From a virus: a stretch of DNA of 36,733 nt. Location of the stretch: IMG/VR virus record IMGVR_UViG_3300020195_000088, positions 1-36,733 of that record. One strand, given 5' to 3'. Shown one piece after another: positions 30,817-36,733 of this stretch (positions are counted from its first letter, which is position 1; every line of letters starts with the position of its first letter). The position numbers were made by a program, and so were the translations under genes. The notes under the pieces were generated by a model. It saw only the letters and a program-made list of their open reading frames with translations, did not search any database and was not told the DNA's origin.

Positions 30817-32573
30817 CGCTCCGAGTAACACTCGATCATCTAGGCCGCCAGATCACGCCAGTCGGCGACATCACGCCAGTCGGTGCGTCGGCCGAGGACA
30901 CCAGCCTGTGCGAGTGCGGCAAGTGCTACCAGAATTGCCCTGGCGTCGCTCTCGCCTACGGCTGGGATCAATACCCAGATGATCGCCTATTCGATTTTTT
31001 CGTGGTCCCAGTTACCAGGAAAATAAGCTACCTGACACTTTCCGGCCTCGAATGGGACCAGAATCCAGACGAGGATAATTGTGCCGGCCAGTGTGGCGAA
31101 CTCGACATGGGCTTGAGCCATTATTGCGCAGGCTCCGACTCGGACTTGCCGGCCTGCAATGGCCTGAACTTTGGTCCTAAAACGAAGTATTCCGATGACT
31201 TCGAGTTCTTGGACTTCAGCGATGACGCGGAGGAAGATGAAATCGAAGGCGTCCTTGCCACAATGGATACCGATGGCTTGTGTGGCACTTGCTGGGGACC
31301 GCACGGTAACTGCGAGGTGCCCGAAACATACGAAGGCGCGGATTCTAAGCCGTGGTTCACGAACCCGTGCTCAAACTTTACCGACAGCACCAGCGACTGC
31401 GTCAGGAGATATCAGTGCCGCAATTGGGCGGGCGTTTGCGCTTACCTGGTAGCTGGGAAGGGCAGCGGCCTGGCTCGCGACGACATCGGGTCGTACTACT
31501 GGCAGGCCTTCGTTGAGATTAGCAGGTCCACCGTCGCCAACGTCGGCCCGTTCGGCATGACGTGGAAGGTTTATTTTCGCTCGCCGGCATTGCCATTTGT
31601 CGATGGCATTTTGCAAATAGATTACGACGACGAACTGGATTTTTGGGCCAGCACTTTTGAATCAAGTTACGTTGAAGGGATTCCGGGCATCGACCCGTGC
31701 CATCACGACTACATTTTGTCGCCTGTCCTAGAGGATGAAATCTGCAAGCTCGGCAGGCTGTTATTCAAATGCGTGACGTTCGAGCCGACATGCCTGTGCC
31801 GCCTGCCAAAATACTATTGCTTCAAGGATGTGGCGGGCGACCAGGATCGCAATGGATGTTTACGCGCCAAGTCGTGGGCCGGACACGAACCATCGGGCAG
31901 CGACAGCGAGGGTTTTGCGACGCTGGCGGAGTGCGAGGCCGATGACTGCTCGGCGCTCTGGTGGTGCTACGTGTCCGGCAGCGGCTGCGTCCAGCTATTC
32001 AACCCACCTGGCTCGCCGACCGGACCCTACGAGGACGAGGCCGAATGCGAGGCAGCCTGTGATCCGACGTGGTGGTGCATTGAAAACGTCTGCGAAAATA
32101 CGTTCCCTGGCGGCCAATCGTCCGGCGGACCATACGCGGACATCGAAACCTGCCGTGGCTCGGGCGACTGCGAATTAGACGAGATTCCCTGGTACTGCTA
32201 TCCCGGCCGTGTTTGTGCCCAAGAGGGCGAAACCGGCAACGCCTCCGGTCCTTACGACAACGAATACATGTGCTGTACCGAGGCTGGCTGCCTCGATGCT
32301 TATGGTGCCTGTACCGAGAACACCTGTAACTTGACTTGTGATGACAGCGGCCCATTCACGCCATACATCTGGCAGCACTACTCGATGAACTGCCTCGGCT
32401 ACTGCTCGTGCGTCAGCCGCACAGGCGACCACAACAACACAACCTACGGCGTCGTTCGCATGGGTGACTTCTGCTTTGACGACAATCCAAGCCAGGGTTC
32501 TGATTATCTTGAAACAATCGGCGGCAATTGCGAGGACCCACCGGGCCTCGTAGGCTGTGCCATTCCAGCTTAA
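30813..32573 (+). CDS. Cysteine-rich adhesin/tail fibre with disulfide-type repeats
   Basis: A 586-aa protein with many cysteines. The N-terminal region carries CECGKCYQNCPG. The middle (about residues 50-330) is acidic and aromatic. Residues about 334-495 hold four imperfect repeats of the form 'W-W/Y-C ... C ... GPY ... C ... C'. The density of paired cysteines suggests disulfide-bonded modules on the outside of the virion, so I infer receptor binding. Similar repeats are common in planctomycete phage-type proteins. ATGA overlap with the preceding gene. Base composition is more AT-rich than the hub gene, which suggests a separately acquired module. Confidence 0.6.
   Translation: MTLRVTLDHLGRQITPVGDITPVGASAEDTSLCECGKCYQNCPGVALAYGWDQYPDDRLFDFFVVPVTRKISYLTLSGLEWDQNPDEDNCAGQCGELDMGLSHYCAGSDSDLPACNGLNFGPKTKYSDDFEFLDFSDDAEEDEIEGVLATMDTDGLCGTCWGPHGNCEVPETYEGADSKPWFTNPCSNFTDSTSDCVRRYQCRNWAGVCAYLVAGKGSGLARDDIGSYYWQAFVEISRSTVANVGPFGMTWKVYFRSPALPFVDGILQIDYDDELDFWASTFESSYVEGIPGIDPCHHDYILSPVLEDEICKLGRLLFKCVTFEPTCLCRLPKYYCFKDVAGDQDRNGCLRAKSWAGHEPSGSDSEGFATLAECEADDCSALWWCYVSGSGCVQLFNPPGSPTGPYEDEAECEAACDPTWWCIENVCENTFPGGQSSGGPYADIETCRGSGDCELDEIPWYCYPGRVCAQEGETGNASGPYDNEYMCCTEAGCLDAYGACTENTCNLTCDDSGPFTPYIWQHYSMNCLGYCSCVSRTGDHNNTTYGVVRMGDFCFDDNPSQGSDYLETIGGNCEDPPGLVGCAIPA
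31812..32292 (+). repeat. Four cysteine-rich protein repeats
   Basis: Repeat starts lie at 31812 (YYC), 31959 (WWC), 32070 (WWC) and 32190 (WYC). The last three are spaced 111 and 120 nt apart. Shared positions are the aromatic-aromatic-Cys start, a second Cys 7-8 residues later in the last three repeats, a GPY motif, and two closing cysteines. The DNA itself is not well conserved, so the repeats are old at protein level. Confidence 0.65.
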
Positions 32574-32587
32574 AGGATCTTGATATT

Positions 32588-33904
32588 ATGAAGCTCTCAA
32601 TTGTGTCCATCATCAACGGCAACTCGCTTCTGTGGCGGCACGACATCCAGCACATCCGCACGGCCAACGATTGCACAGACGTCGAGTTCGTGGCACTGGA
32701 CATGCTGCCGGAGCATCCACACGCCAAGCGCATCTCTGCGATGGCCGAGAGTGGCTTTGCCGGCGCGTCTCGGTACGTCGCTGGGACGCGGGATGGCTCC
32801 ACATTGCAGCAGGCTGCCGAAGCCGCACGGGGGCCGGCCGTGCTCGTGCTGTCGCCCGGTGCGATTCTTTTCCCAGGCGTGGTCCCAAAGCTGATCCGAT
32901 ACTTTGCCGATCACCCGGACAGCAAGGACATCGTCACCGGCCCGATGGTCGGCGACAATTTGCGGAGTATTGCGACGCACATGCGGGGAGAATGGCACGG
33001 TCGCGAGTTTGGTCAGCAAGCGACGGCCTGGGAAACACCGGACGGGCGACTGGTTGGCGCCTACCGTAGTCCACCCAACAACACGCTCTATCACGTCATG
33101 CCCAACGGCGAGCAAACCGAAGGGCCTGATATCAAGTGGAGCGAACACGCCACGCGGCTTGTCGCCAGCCGATGGTCGCCGCTCGGCAACTCGCCGCAGG
33201 ATTCATTCGCGATCCCTGCCCAGAGGCTCGACGTTTTCGCATTTATGAAGCCGGCCTGGCCGGCACTCGATCCAAACATTCGCGGCCTCGGCGGCGAGGA
33301 GTTTTACTTGCACGACCTGTTCCGTGCCAATGGTGGACAGGCGCTGTGTCTCGGATTCATGCGGTGGGCACTGGTGACGGATGGGGCCGGTCGGTCGTCT
33401 CGCGATGCCCTCATCCGCAATATCCTGATCGGCCTGAAAGCTCGTGGCCTGTCGACGGACGACATTGCTCGTGCTGTCGGCGAGCATAAGCTGCTGACGC
33501 CCGAGGACTGGGAGCGCGTTTCGAGCGACCCGGTCGGGTACAAGGCGAAGTCGCAGGAGCCGCCACCTACACCGGAGACTGGCCCCGGCGAGGAGATCGG
33601 AGCAATACTAGCCAGCCTGGGCGCGAAAGAGAAATCCGGCTGCGGTGGCTGCGCCAACAAGCGGCGGCAAATGAACGTCTGGGGCGTGAAGGGCTGCCGC
33701 GCTCACTACTGGGAAATCGTCGGCTGGTTCAGGGATGGGCAAGCGAATTTCTCGACCGTCGATAAAGTCAAGGCGGCGGCCTGGGCGGCCGTCAACGGCC
33801 TGGCCTGGAAGATCGAAAGCTGGGACGATCCCTTCCCGTCGCTGGTCACGCTGGCCATCGACCGGGCCGAGGTGGCGCCTCCTACCGTCGATGCTCACGG
33901 ATAG
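32588..33904 (+). CDS. Glycosyltransferase-like protein (GT2/GT-A type)
   Basis: A 438-aa protein. The N-terminus MKLSIVSIINGN, then PAVLVLSPGAILFPGVVPKLI (about residues 83-103) and IRGLGGEEFYLHDLFRANGG (about 230-249), follow the layout of family 2-like transferases. In those, a 'D.D' sugar-donor region and a late 'GxGGED' box are typical; here the D.D position reads SPG, so metal binding may be lost. The C-terminal third carries KSGCGGCANKRRQMN, a cysteine motif common near the ends of phage proteins of unknown role. It may modify virion or host glycans. ATG 32588 follows AAAGGA (about 32573-32578). It ends the late operon. Confidence 0.5.
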   Translation: MKLSIVSIINGNSLLWRHDIQHIRTANDCTDVEFVALDMLPEHPHAKRISAMAESGFAGASRYVAGTRDGSTLQQAAEAARGPAVLVLSPGAILFPGVVPKLIRYFADHPDSKDIVTGPMVGDNLRSIATHMRGEWHGREFGQQATAWETPDGRLVGAYRSPPNNTLYHVMPNGEQTEGPDIKWSEHATRLVASRWSPLGNSPQDSFAIPAQRLDVFAFMKPAWPALDPNIRGLGGEEFYLHDLFRANGGQALCLGFMRWALVTDGAGRSSRDALIRNILIGLKARGLSTDDIARAVGEHKLLTPEDWERVSSDPVGYKAKSQEPPPTPETGPGEEIGAILASLGAKEKSGCGGCANKRRQMNVWGVKGCRAHYWEIVGWFRDGQANFSTVDKVKAAAWAAVNGLAWKIESWDDPFPSLVTLAIDRAEVAPPTVDAHG

Positions 33905-33968
33905 CGCGGGAGAACACGCCGATAAAATTCCGGTGAGTCATGCGCGGCCCTTCTTCTTTGCCGTCTTC

Positions 33969-34004
33969 CCGGCCCAGCAGTGGGGCCGGAGCCGATCCGG
34001 CTCC
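33969..34004 (+). terminator. Tandem hairpins at the end of the late operon
   Basis: CCGGCCC 33969-33975 pairs with GGGCCGG 33983-33989, and GGAGCCG 33988-33994 pairs with CGGCTCC 33998-34004. The two share GG, so they are mutually exclusive at the boundary. No T run follows, so this is a weak or factor-dependent terminator. The rest of the gap 33905-34045 holds nothing else clear. Confidence 0.45.
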
Positions 34005-34045
34005 CCTAAGGGCATTGCTGTGGTAAAATTGCTCAGGGGTCTCGC

Positions 34046-34276
34046 ATGAGCGCAATACTGGAAATGGCAACACAACTGCGCGATGTCGGCGAAGCAATCG
34101 CGCGACATGAGCGCGCAATTGCTAAGCGACGATCCCCTTCTCTCGTTGCGGGCTTGCGGTCGCTGCAAAAACGCATGCAGCGATTAGAAGAAGACTTTGC
34201 AGCGATTACGGCTGACGCTGGTGTCGACGTTCAAATATGCTCACGACCAGCCCCAGCCAGGCGAAAATTGAAATGA
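34046..34276 (+). CDS. Small coiled-coil hypothetical protein
   Basis: A 76-aa protein, mostly helical (ATQLRDVGEAIARHERAIAKRR and LRSLQKRMQRLEEDFAAI), ending in a basic tail, ARRKLK. A ribosome-site-like AGGGG lies about 10 nt before ATG 34046. Its last 71 nt overlap the 3' end of the minus-strand zinc-ribbon gene, so both may not be expressed together. No family recognised. Confidence 0.4.
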   Translation: MSAILEMATQLRDVGEAIARHERAIAKRRSPSLVAGLRSLQKRMQRLEEDFAAITADAGVDVQICSRPAPARRKLK

Positions 34277-34610
34277 AAACTCCCGGGACCGAATGATCCA
34301 ACCTGTAAACGCTGCGGGCCTCATCGCAATTGCTTCCGGACCCCAGCGGTCTGCCGCAGTGCGGACACGTGACGGCCAGCTTGGAAATCTGCTCCGTACA
34401 ATCGGGGCATGGTGTCAAGTTAGGCGGCGATTGAAATACGACCGGCTCTTCGGCGCGCGGAGGCGGTTCAATGGCAACCGGAACTGCGAGCTGAAGTTTT
34501 GCGGGTACAGTGATACGTCCCCCACAAAAACGGCACTTAGCAACGCGGCCCTCGTGCACGTCCTCGGCTTCAATCATCCGTTCGCAATGCGGGCAAGGAA
34601 AGTGAATCAT
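34206..34610 (-). CDS. Zinc-ribbon membrane protein, minus strand
   Basis: A 134-aa protein. Residues 1-33 carry CPHC then CRFCGGRITVPA, an MJ0042-like zinc-finger pattern often seen at the start of planctomycete proteins. A second unit, PCPDCTEQISKLAVTCPHCGRPL (about residues 72-94), follows a proline-rich linker. Near the C-terminus VFISIFAWLGLVVSIF is a membrane segment. The layout, zinc fingers with a membrane tail, resembles host stress or regulatory membrane proteins, so it may be a moron expressed from the prophage. It lies on the same strand as the integrase and just downstream of it. Confidence 0.6.
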   Translation of the reverse strand: MIHFPCPHCERMIEAEDVHEGRVAKCRFCGGRITVPAKLQLAVPVAIEPPPRAEEPVVFQSPPNLTPCPDCTEQISKLAVTCPHCGRPLGSGSNCDEARSVYRLDHSVPGVFISIFAWLGLVVSIFERRHQRQP

Positions 34611-34669
34611 CCTCGTTCCATCGTGTCACGGTGCAATCGGCTGATCCTACCCCACCGCTGGCCGTCAAG

Positions 34670-35470
34670 CTACTCGATTGCCGGCGGCCGGGGCTTGGAA
34701 ATCCCTAGCTGGGCCTGGTCGATATAGTGCTTTTCGGCCAGGCCGTGCGTTTTGTGGCCGAGATAGTCTTTGGCCGACCCCGGCCGCTCGCGTTCGCAAT
34801 GCGTGGCCCCGGAACGGCGAAGCCACTTGATTGAGCCAGGTAGCTTGGCGGCCAGCAGCAAGTCACCAAACTTTTCTTGCAACCGCCGGATGCGCAGCGT
34901 GTCGAAGCGGCGAACCTTCGAGAATGCCACCAGTGCGTCGGCGGATAGCTGGCACGCCACAACTTCTCCGGTTTTGCGCTGCGCCGTCACCACCATGCAG
35001 TCGCGTAATTGGTCGGCATTCAGCGCGAGCAAATCACTGAGACGCAAGCCCGTTTCGTAACCGACCAAAATGAACGCTCGCCAATAATCCGGCCTTCGTG
35101 ACTTCGCCGCGAACTCCAAAAGCCGCCGCAATTCAGGCAGCGTCCACGCTCTCGGCAGCTTAGTTGGCACGCGGACTTTTCGCACGCGGCATGGCGCCGG
35201 TATCAGCCCGCCTTCGGCCGCAGCCCGCCAGACGACAAGCAGAATCCTGCGATAGGTGTGGATTGTCGATCGGTCTAGCTGGCCCGCCAAGAGATCACCA
35301 AGCCAGTCATTGACCAGCTCATGAAACAGATCGTTCAGGCTTGCCGTGCGATCCAGTGACCGCTCGAAGCTCGCAATAGCGTACAGGATCACATTGGCGG
35401 AACTGGTGACCAAGCCATGTTCCAGCGCGTACTGGCCGGCAAAGGCACGCAGAGAAATTGGGGCGATCAT
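34670..35470 (-). CDS. int: Tyrosine site-specific recombinase (integrase)
   Basis: A 266-aa phage-type tyrosine recombinase that would integrate and excise the phage. A core-binding SAM-like domain spans about residues 10-90, and the catalytic domain about 105-255. Arg143 lies in YETGLRLSDLL. Lys166 is in QRKTGE. The HxxR box reads KWLRRSGAT, so Arg218 is kept but the usual histidine is Lys215. His239 is in LGHKT and the nucleophile Tyr249 in EKHYID. All but one of the expected residues are present. It reads leftwards, away from tRNA-Leu(CAG) 157 nt from its start, which fits integration near that tRNA. Confidence 0.85.
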   Translation of the reverse strand: MIAPISLRAFAGQYALEHGLVTSSANVILYAIASFERSLDRTASLNDLFHELVNDWLGDLLAGQLDRSTIHTYRRILLVVWRAAAEGGLIPAPCRVRKVRVPTKLPRAWTLPELRRLLEFAAKSRRPDYWRAFILVGYETGLRLSDLLALNADQLRDCMVVTAQRKTGEVVACQLSADALVAFSKVRRFDTLRIRRLQEKFGDLLLAAKLPGSIKWLRRSGATHCERERPGSAKDYLGHKTHGLAEKHYIDQAQLGISKPRPPAIE

Positions 35471-35583
35471 CGAAGCCGTCAGGCGTCCTGAATCGTCGCA
35501 CTCCGAGCGATCCTATGCGGAAAACCCCGCATTTCCTGCCACGGCCATAAATACCCTGCCGCGTAGGCACATGCAAGACCCCC

Positions 35584-35599
35584 GCGCTAGCCTCAGGAG
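35584..35599. repeat. Partial copy of the tRNA-Leu anticodon arm; candidate att core
   Basis: The 16 bases at 35584-35599 match 35652-35667 in the tRNA (anticodon arm, ending CCTCAGGAG) in 15 of 16 positions; the single change is T for C. It lies between the integrase start and the tRNA. A 15/16 match at this distance is unlikely by chance. It may be an attachment-site core or a scar of an earlier integration. The rest of 35471-35627 holds a weak hairpin, ATGCGG 35515-35520 with CCGCAT 35527-35532. Confidence 0.5.
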
Positions 35600-35627
35600 A
35601 ATTTGCCTAGACAACGGAACATTACCC

Positions 35628-35711
35628 GCCCGGGTGGCGGAATTGGCAGACGCGCCAGCCTCAGGAGCTGGTGGCCGTAAGGTCGTGCAGGTTCAACTCC
35701 TGTCCCGGGCA
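35628..35711 (+). tRNA. tRNA-Leu(CAG)
   Basis: 84 nt. The acceptor stem is GCCCGGG 35628-35634 with CCCGGGC 35704-35710, discriminator A at 35711 and no encoded CCA. The anticodon loop is CTCAGGA between CCAGC and GCTGG, giving anticodon CAG. There is a long variable arm, as leucine tRNAs have, and the T arm contains GGTTCAACTCC. The intact gene may be host-derived (an integration target) or carried by the phage. Confidence 0.95.
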
Positions 35712-35755
35712 ATGAATCGGAAACTGCGGGAACGCGGCCTAGAACGTGAGTTGGA

Positions 35756-35784
35756 TTGACGAATCGTATGGTATTCCCTATATT
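35756..35784 (+). promoter_or_regulatory. Repressor promoter with overlapping operator
   Basis: -35 TTGACG 35756-35761, a 17-nt spacer, and -10 TATATT 35779-35784. The 12-mer GGTATTCCCTAT (35770-35781) overlaps the first 3 nt of the -10 box; ATTCC 35773-35777 and GGAAT 35788-35792 form a dyad. The start of transcription is expected near 35791, at the ATG itself. It probably drives and autoregulates the XRE gene. Confidence 0.7.
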
Positions 35785-35790
35785 ATAGGA

Positions 35791-36054
35791 ATGCAAGACG
35801 TGATGACCGACGAAGAAGCGAAAGCCAATATTGCTGCGAACGTGCGTCGATTGCGCGGGGACCGGAGCTTTGGGCAGATTGCCAAGGCATGCTGCACGGA
35901 TGATTGGCATGCCTACCCGGCTACAATTCAACAGATCGAATGTGGACGCCATCTTCCGAGTGCCGGCCTACTTGCGCGCGTTGCTGAAGCGCTTGGGGTC
36001 ACAGCGAATGATCTTCTTCGCGAGCCGCCGAAACGTGGTCGGCGAGCCTCTTGA
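35791..36054 (+). CDS. XRE-family repressor (CI-like), possibly leaderless
   Basis: An 87-aa protein with an XRE-type helix-turn-helix. IAANVRRLRGDRSFGQIAKACC is followed by the recognition part ATIQQIECGRHLPSAGLLARVAEALGVTANDLL. It has no C-terminal dimer or RecA-cleavage domain, so it is shorter than lambda CI. Its promoter places the transcript start near ATG 35791, so translation may be leaderless; ATG 35803 is an alternative, and GTG 35746 would lie upstream of the promoter and is rejected. Identical operators lie at its own promoter and at the promoter right after it (36091), so it likely represses both and controls the lysogeny switch. Confidence 0.75.
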   Translation: MQDVMTDEEAKANIAANVRRLRGDRSFGQIAKACCTDDWHAYPATIQQIECGRHLPSAGLLARVAEALGVTANDLLREPPKRGRRAS

Positions 36055-36062
36055 AATCGTAG

Positions 36063-36103
36063 TATTTTCCCTATTGACAAGCGCGTAGGGTATTCCCTAT
36101 GCT
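36063..36103 (+). promoter_or_regulatory. Rightward early promoter with two operators
   Basis: -35 TTGACA 36074-36079, an 18-nt spacer, and -10 TATGCT 36098-36103. GGTATTCCCTAT (36089-36100) overlaps the first 3 nt of the -10, exactly as at the repressor promoter, and TAGGG/CCCTA makes it a dyad. A third variant, TATTTTCCCTAT (36063-36074), abuts the -35. It drives the zinc-finger and pentapeptide genes to the right. Confidence 0.75.
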
Positions 36104-36123
36104 TCGTCCATCGTGATTGATGG

Positions 36124-36174
36124 GCGTTCTTCTAGCGGGTTTCTTCCCGCGACCTGAACGCGAACCGCGTTTTT
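36124..36174 (+). promoter_or_regulatory. Attenuator-like leader with competing hairpins
   Basis: Hairpin 1: GCGTTC 36124-36129 with GAACGC 36156-36161, and inside it GCGGG 36135-36139 with CCCGC 36146-36150. Hairpin 2: ACGCG 36158-36162 with CGCGT 36166-36170, followed by four more Ts at 36171-36174, an intrinsic terminator. The two share 36158-36161, so they exclude each other. It lies about 15 nt after the expected transcript start. No RNA family is recognised. Confidence 0.55.
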
Positions 36175-36209
36175 CCAACTTATGTCCGTGCGTCCGACTG
36201 TTTGCCTCA

Positions 36210-36260
36210 GTTCCCCTGCGGCAGCGGTCGGCCACGGGCACCTTCAGCCGTTAGGGGAAC
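36210..36260 (+). promoter_or_regulatory. Stem sequestering the Shine-Dalgarno of the zinc-finger gene
   Basis: GTTCCCCT 36210-36217 pairs perfectly with AGGGGAAC 36253-36260, which contains the AGGGGAA ribosome site of ATG 36266. CGGC near 36219 pairs with GCCG near 36247 inside it. When folded, the ribosome site would be hidden, so translation may be controlled by a trigger that opens the stem. Confidence 0.55.
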
Positions 36261-36265
36261 CAACC

Positions 36266-36550
36266 ATGATTTCCGCCGCTTCCAAAAAAACCGAAAAGTG
36301 TCTCGCCCCCAACTGTGGTAGCTTTGCCAGCCATCGCGGACTATGCCGCAACTGCTATTCGTCGGCCATGCGACACGTCGCCCGCGGCAAGTTCACCTGG
36401 GCGGAACTGATCGAACTGGGCCTGGCACTCGACTGCCGCACGTTCCCGCCCAACGCCTTCACGGCGGCACTCGAAGCGGCGGCCAGCGATCGGTTGCGTG
36501 GTAAGCCGGCGGTGCAAAAGCCGAGCAAGCAAAAGCCGGCCTGCAAGTAG
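36266..36550 (+). CDS. Small zinc-finger protein
   Basis: A 94-aa protein. CLAPNCGSFASHRGLCRNCY (residues about 11-30) gives four closely spaced cysteines, a treble-clef-like finger. It is followed by a helical part, FTWAELIELGLAL, and a basic lysine-rich tail. Similar small proteins are frequent in phage-like regions of planctomycetes; function unknown, DNA or RNA binding likely. ATG 36266 is chosen because AGGGGAA lies 6 nt upstream; the frame is also open to ATG 36182, inside the structured leader. It is the first gene of the rightward operon. Confidence 0.6.
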   Translation: MISAASKKTEKCLAPNCGSFASHRGLCRNCYSSAMRHVARGKFTWAELIELGLALDCRTFPPNAFTAALEAAASDRLRGKPAVQKPSKQKPACK

Positions 36551-36592
36551 TTCGCCACGCCCACCCGCCCCATTCCAGAAAGGATTCGTTCC

Positions 36593-36733
36593 ATGCTTTT
36601 CAAAATTCTCCACCGTTGGACCGCTGCCGTCTTGTTCGAGTGCGAGGTGGACGACAACGAGCAATTCAAAATGCGTGTGGCGGTGCAGTTGGCGGTTAAA
36701 GCCCGCGCGGACCTGATCGGTGCGGACCTTAGC
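36593..36733 (+). CDS. Pentapeptide-repeat protein, 5' end only
   Basis: 47 codons visible before the window ends. MLFKILHRWTAAVLFECEV, then KMRVAVQLAVKARADLIGADLS, follows the usual phage pattern of a short beta N-terminus leading into A(D/N)LxxADL pentapeptide repeats, of which the first two repeats are visible. Pentapeptide-repeat proteins form a beta-helix; those in phages are of mostly unknown role. GAAAGGA (36578-36584) precedes ATG 36593. The gene continues outside the window. Confidence 0.6.
   Translation, partial: MLFKILHRWTAAVLFECEVDDNEQFKMRVAVQLAVKARADLIGADLS

Noticed and set aside
35746-35790. GTG start for the XRE repressor
   Set aside because: It is upstream of the predicted promoter -35 box, so it would not be in the transcript.
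36182-36265. N-terminal extension of the zinc-finger protein from ATG 36182
   Set aside because: It covers the SD-sequestering stem, has no ribosome site and adds a low-complexity stretch; ATG 36266 has a good ribosome site.
1-36733. CRISPR array, insertion sequence or transposase
   Set aside because: No regularly spaced direct repeats and no transposase-like frames were seen.

Overview
The window is one siphovirus-like tailed phage genome or prophage of a high-GC bacterium, most likely a planctomycete. The host guess is inference. It rests on the style of the D5-type primase/helicase, the AP2/HNH-type endonuclease, the tyrosine recombinase with a WLRRSGAT motif, and a cysteine-rich adhesin with W-W/Y-C...GPY...C...C repeats. 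No host housekeeping gene is seen apart from one tRNA-Leu(CAG), so neither end of the element is certain.

Layout. 1-3738 is a replication/early block. It holds the tail of a Toprim-type primase reading frame, a roughly 260-nt intervening segment with RNA-like secondary structure, the helicase part of the same kind of primase, a repeat-rich gap that could be a replication origin, two small genes and a free-standing HNH endonuclease. A strong terminator at 3811-3877 closes it. 3890-10623 is an accessory block. It holds a small PGDYG-like phage protein, a permuted NlpC/P60-like hydrolase, a membrane peptide, a large thioredoxin-CAP-metallopeptidase fusion, an unknown three-gene cassette, a secreted DNA/RNA non-specific nuclease and two holin-like membrane proteins. 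10685-13825 encodes a small virion-type protein and a sialidase-like/LamG fibre.

13857-32573 is the morphogenesis operon in canonical order: large terminase, zinc ribbon, gpW-like joiner, portal, fused prohead protease/major capsid protein, DUF2190-like head protein, neck genes, tail tube, a chaperone gene with an A9 slip site, tape measure, distal tail, tail hub and cysteine-rich adhesin. A glycosyltransferase-like gene follows at 32588-33904. Many of these genes overlap by ATGA, GTGA or TAATG, so translational coupling is likely.

34046-36733 is the lysogeny/early-control end. It holds a minus-strand zinc-ribbon membrane protein, a minus-strand tyrosine integrase, tRNA-Leu(CAG), and an XRE-type repressor. 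The repressor lies between two promoters that carry the same 12-bp operator in the same position relative to the -10 box. The rightward promoter is followed by a structured leader with an attenuator-like terminator and a stem that sequesters the Shine-Dalgarno sequence, then a small zinc-finger gene and the start of a pentapeptide-repeat gene cut by the window end.

The points most worth a second look are the interrupted primase, the repressor/operator/leader switch, the Trx-CAP-gluzincin fusion, the probable -1 frameshift before the tape measure, the internal capsid start, the iteron-like region, and the tRNA-derived repeat beside the integrase.
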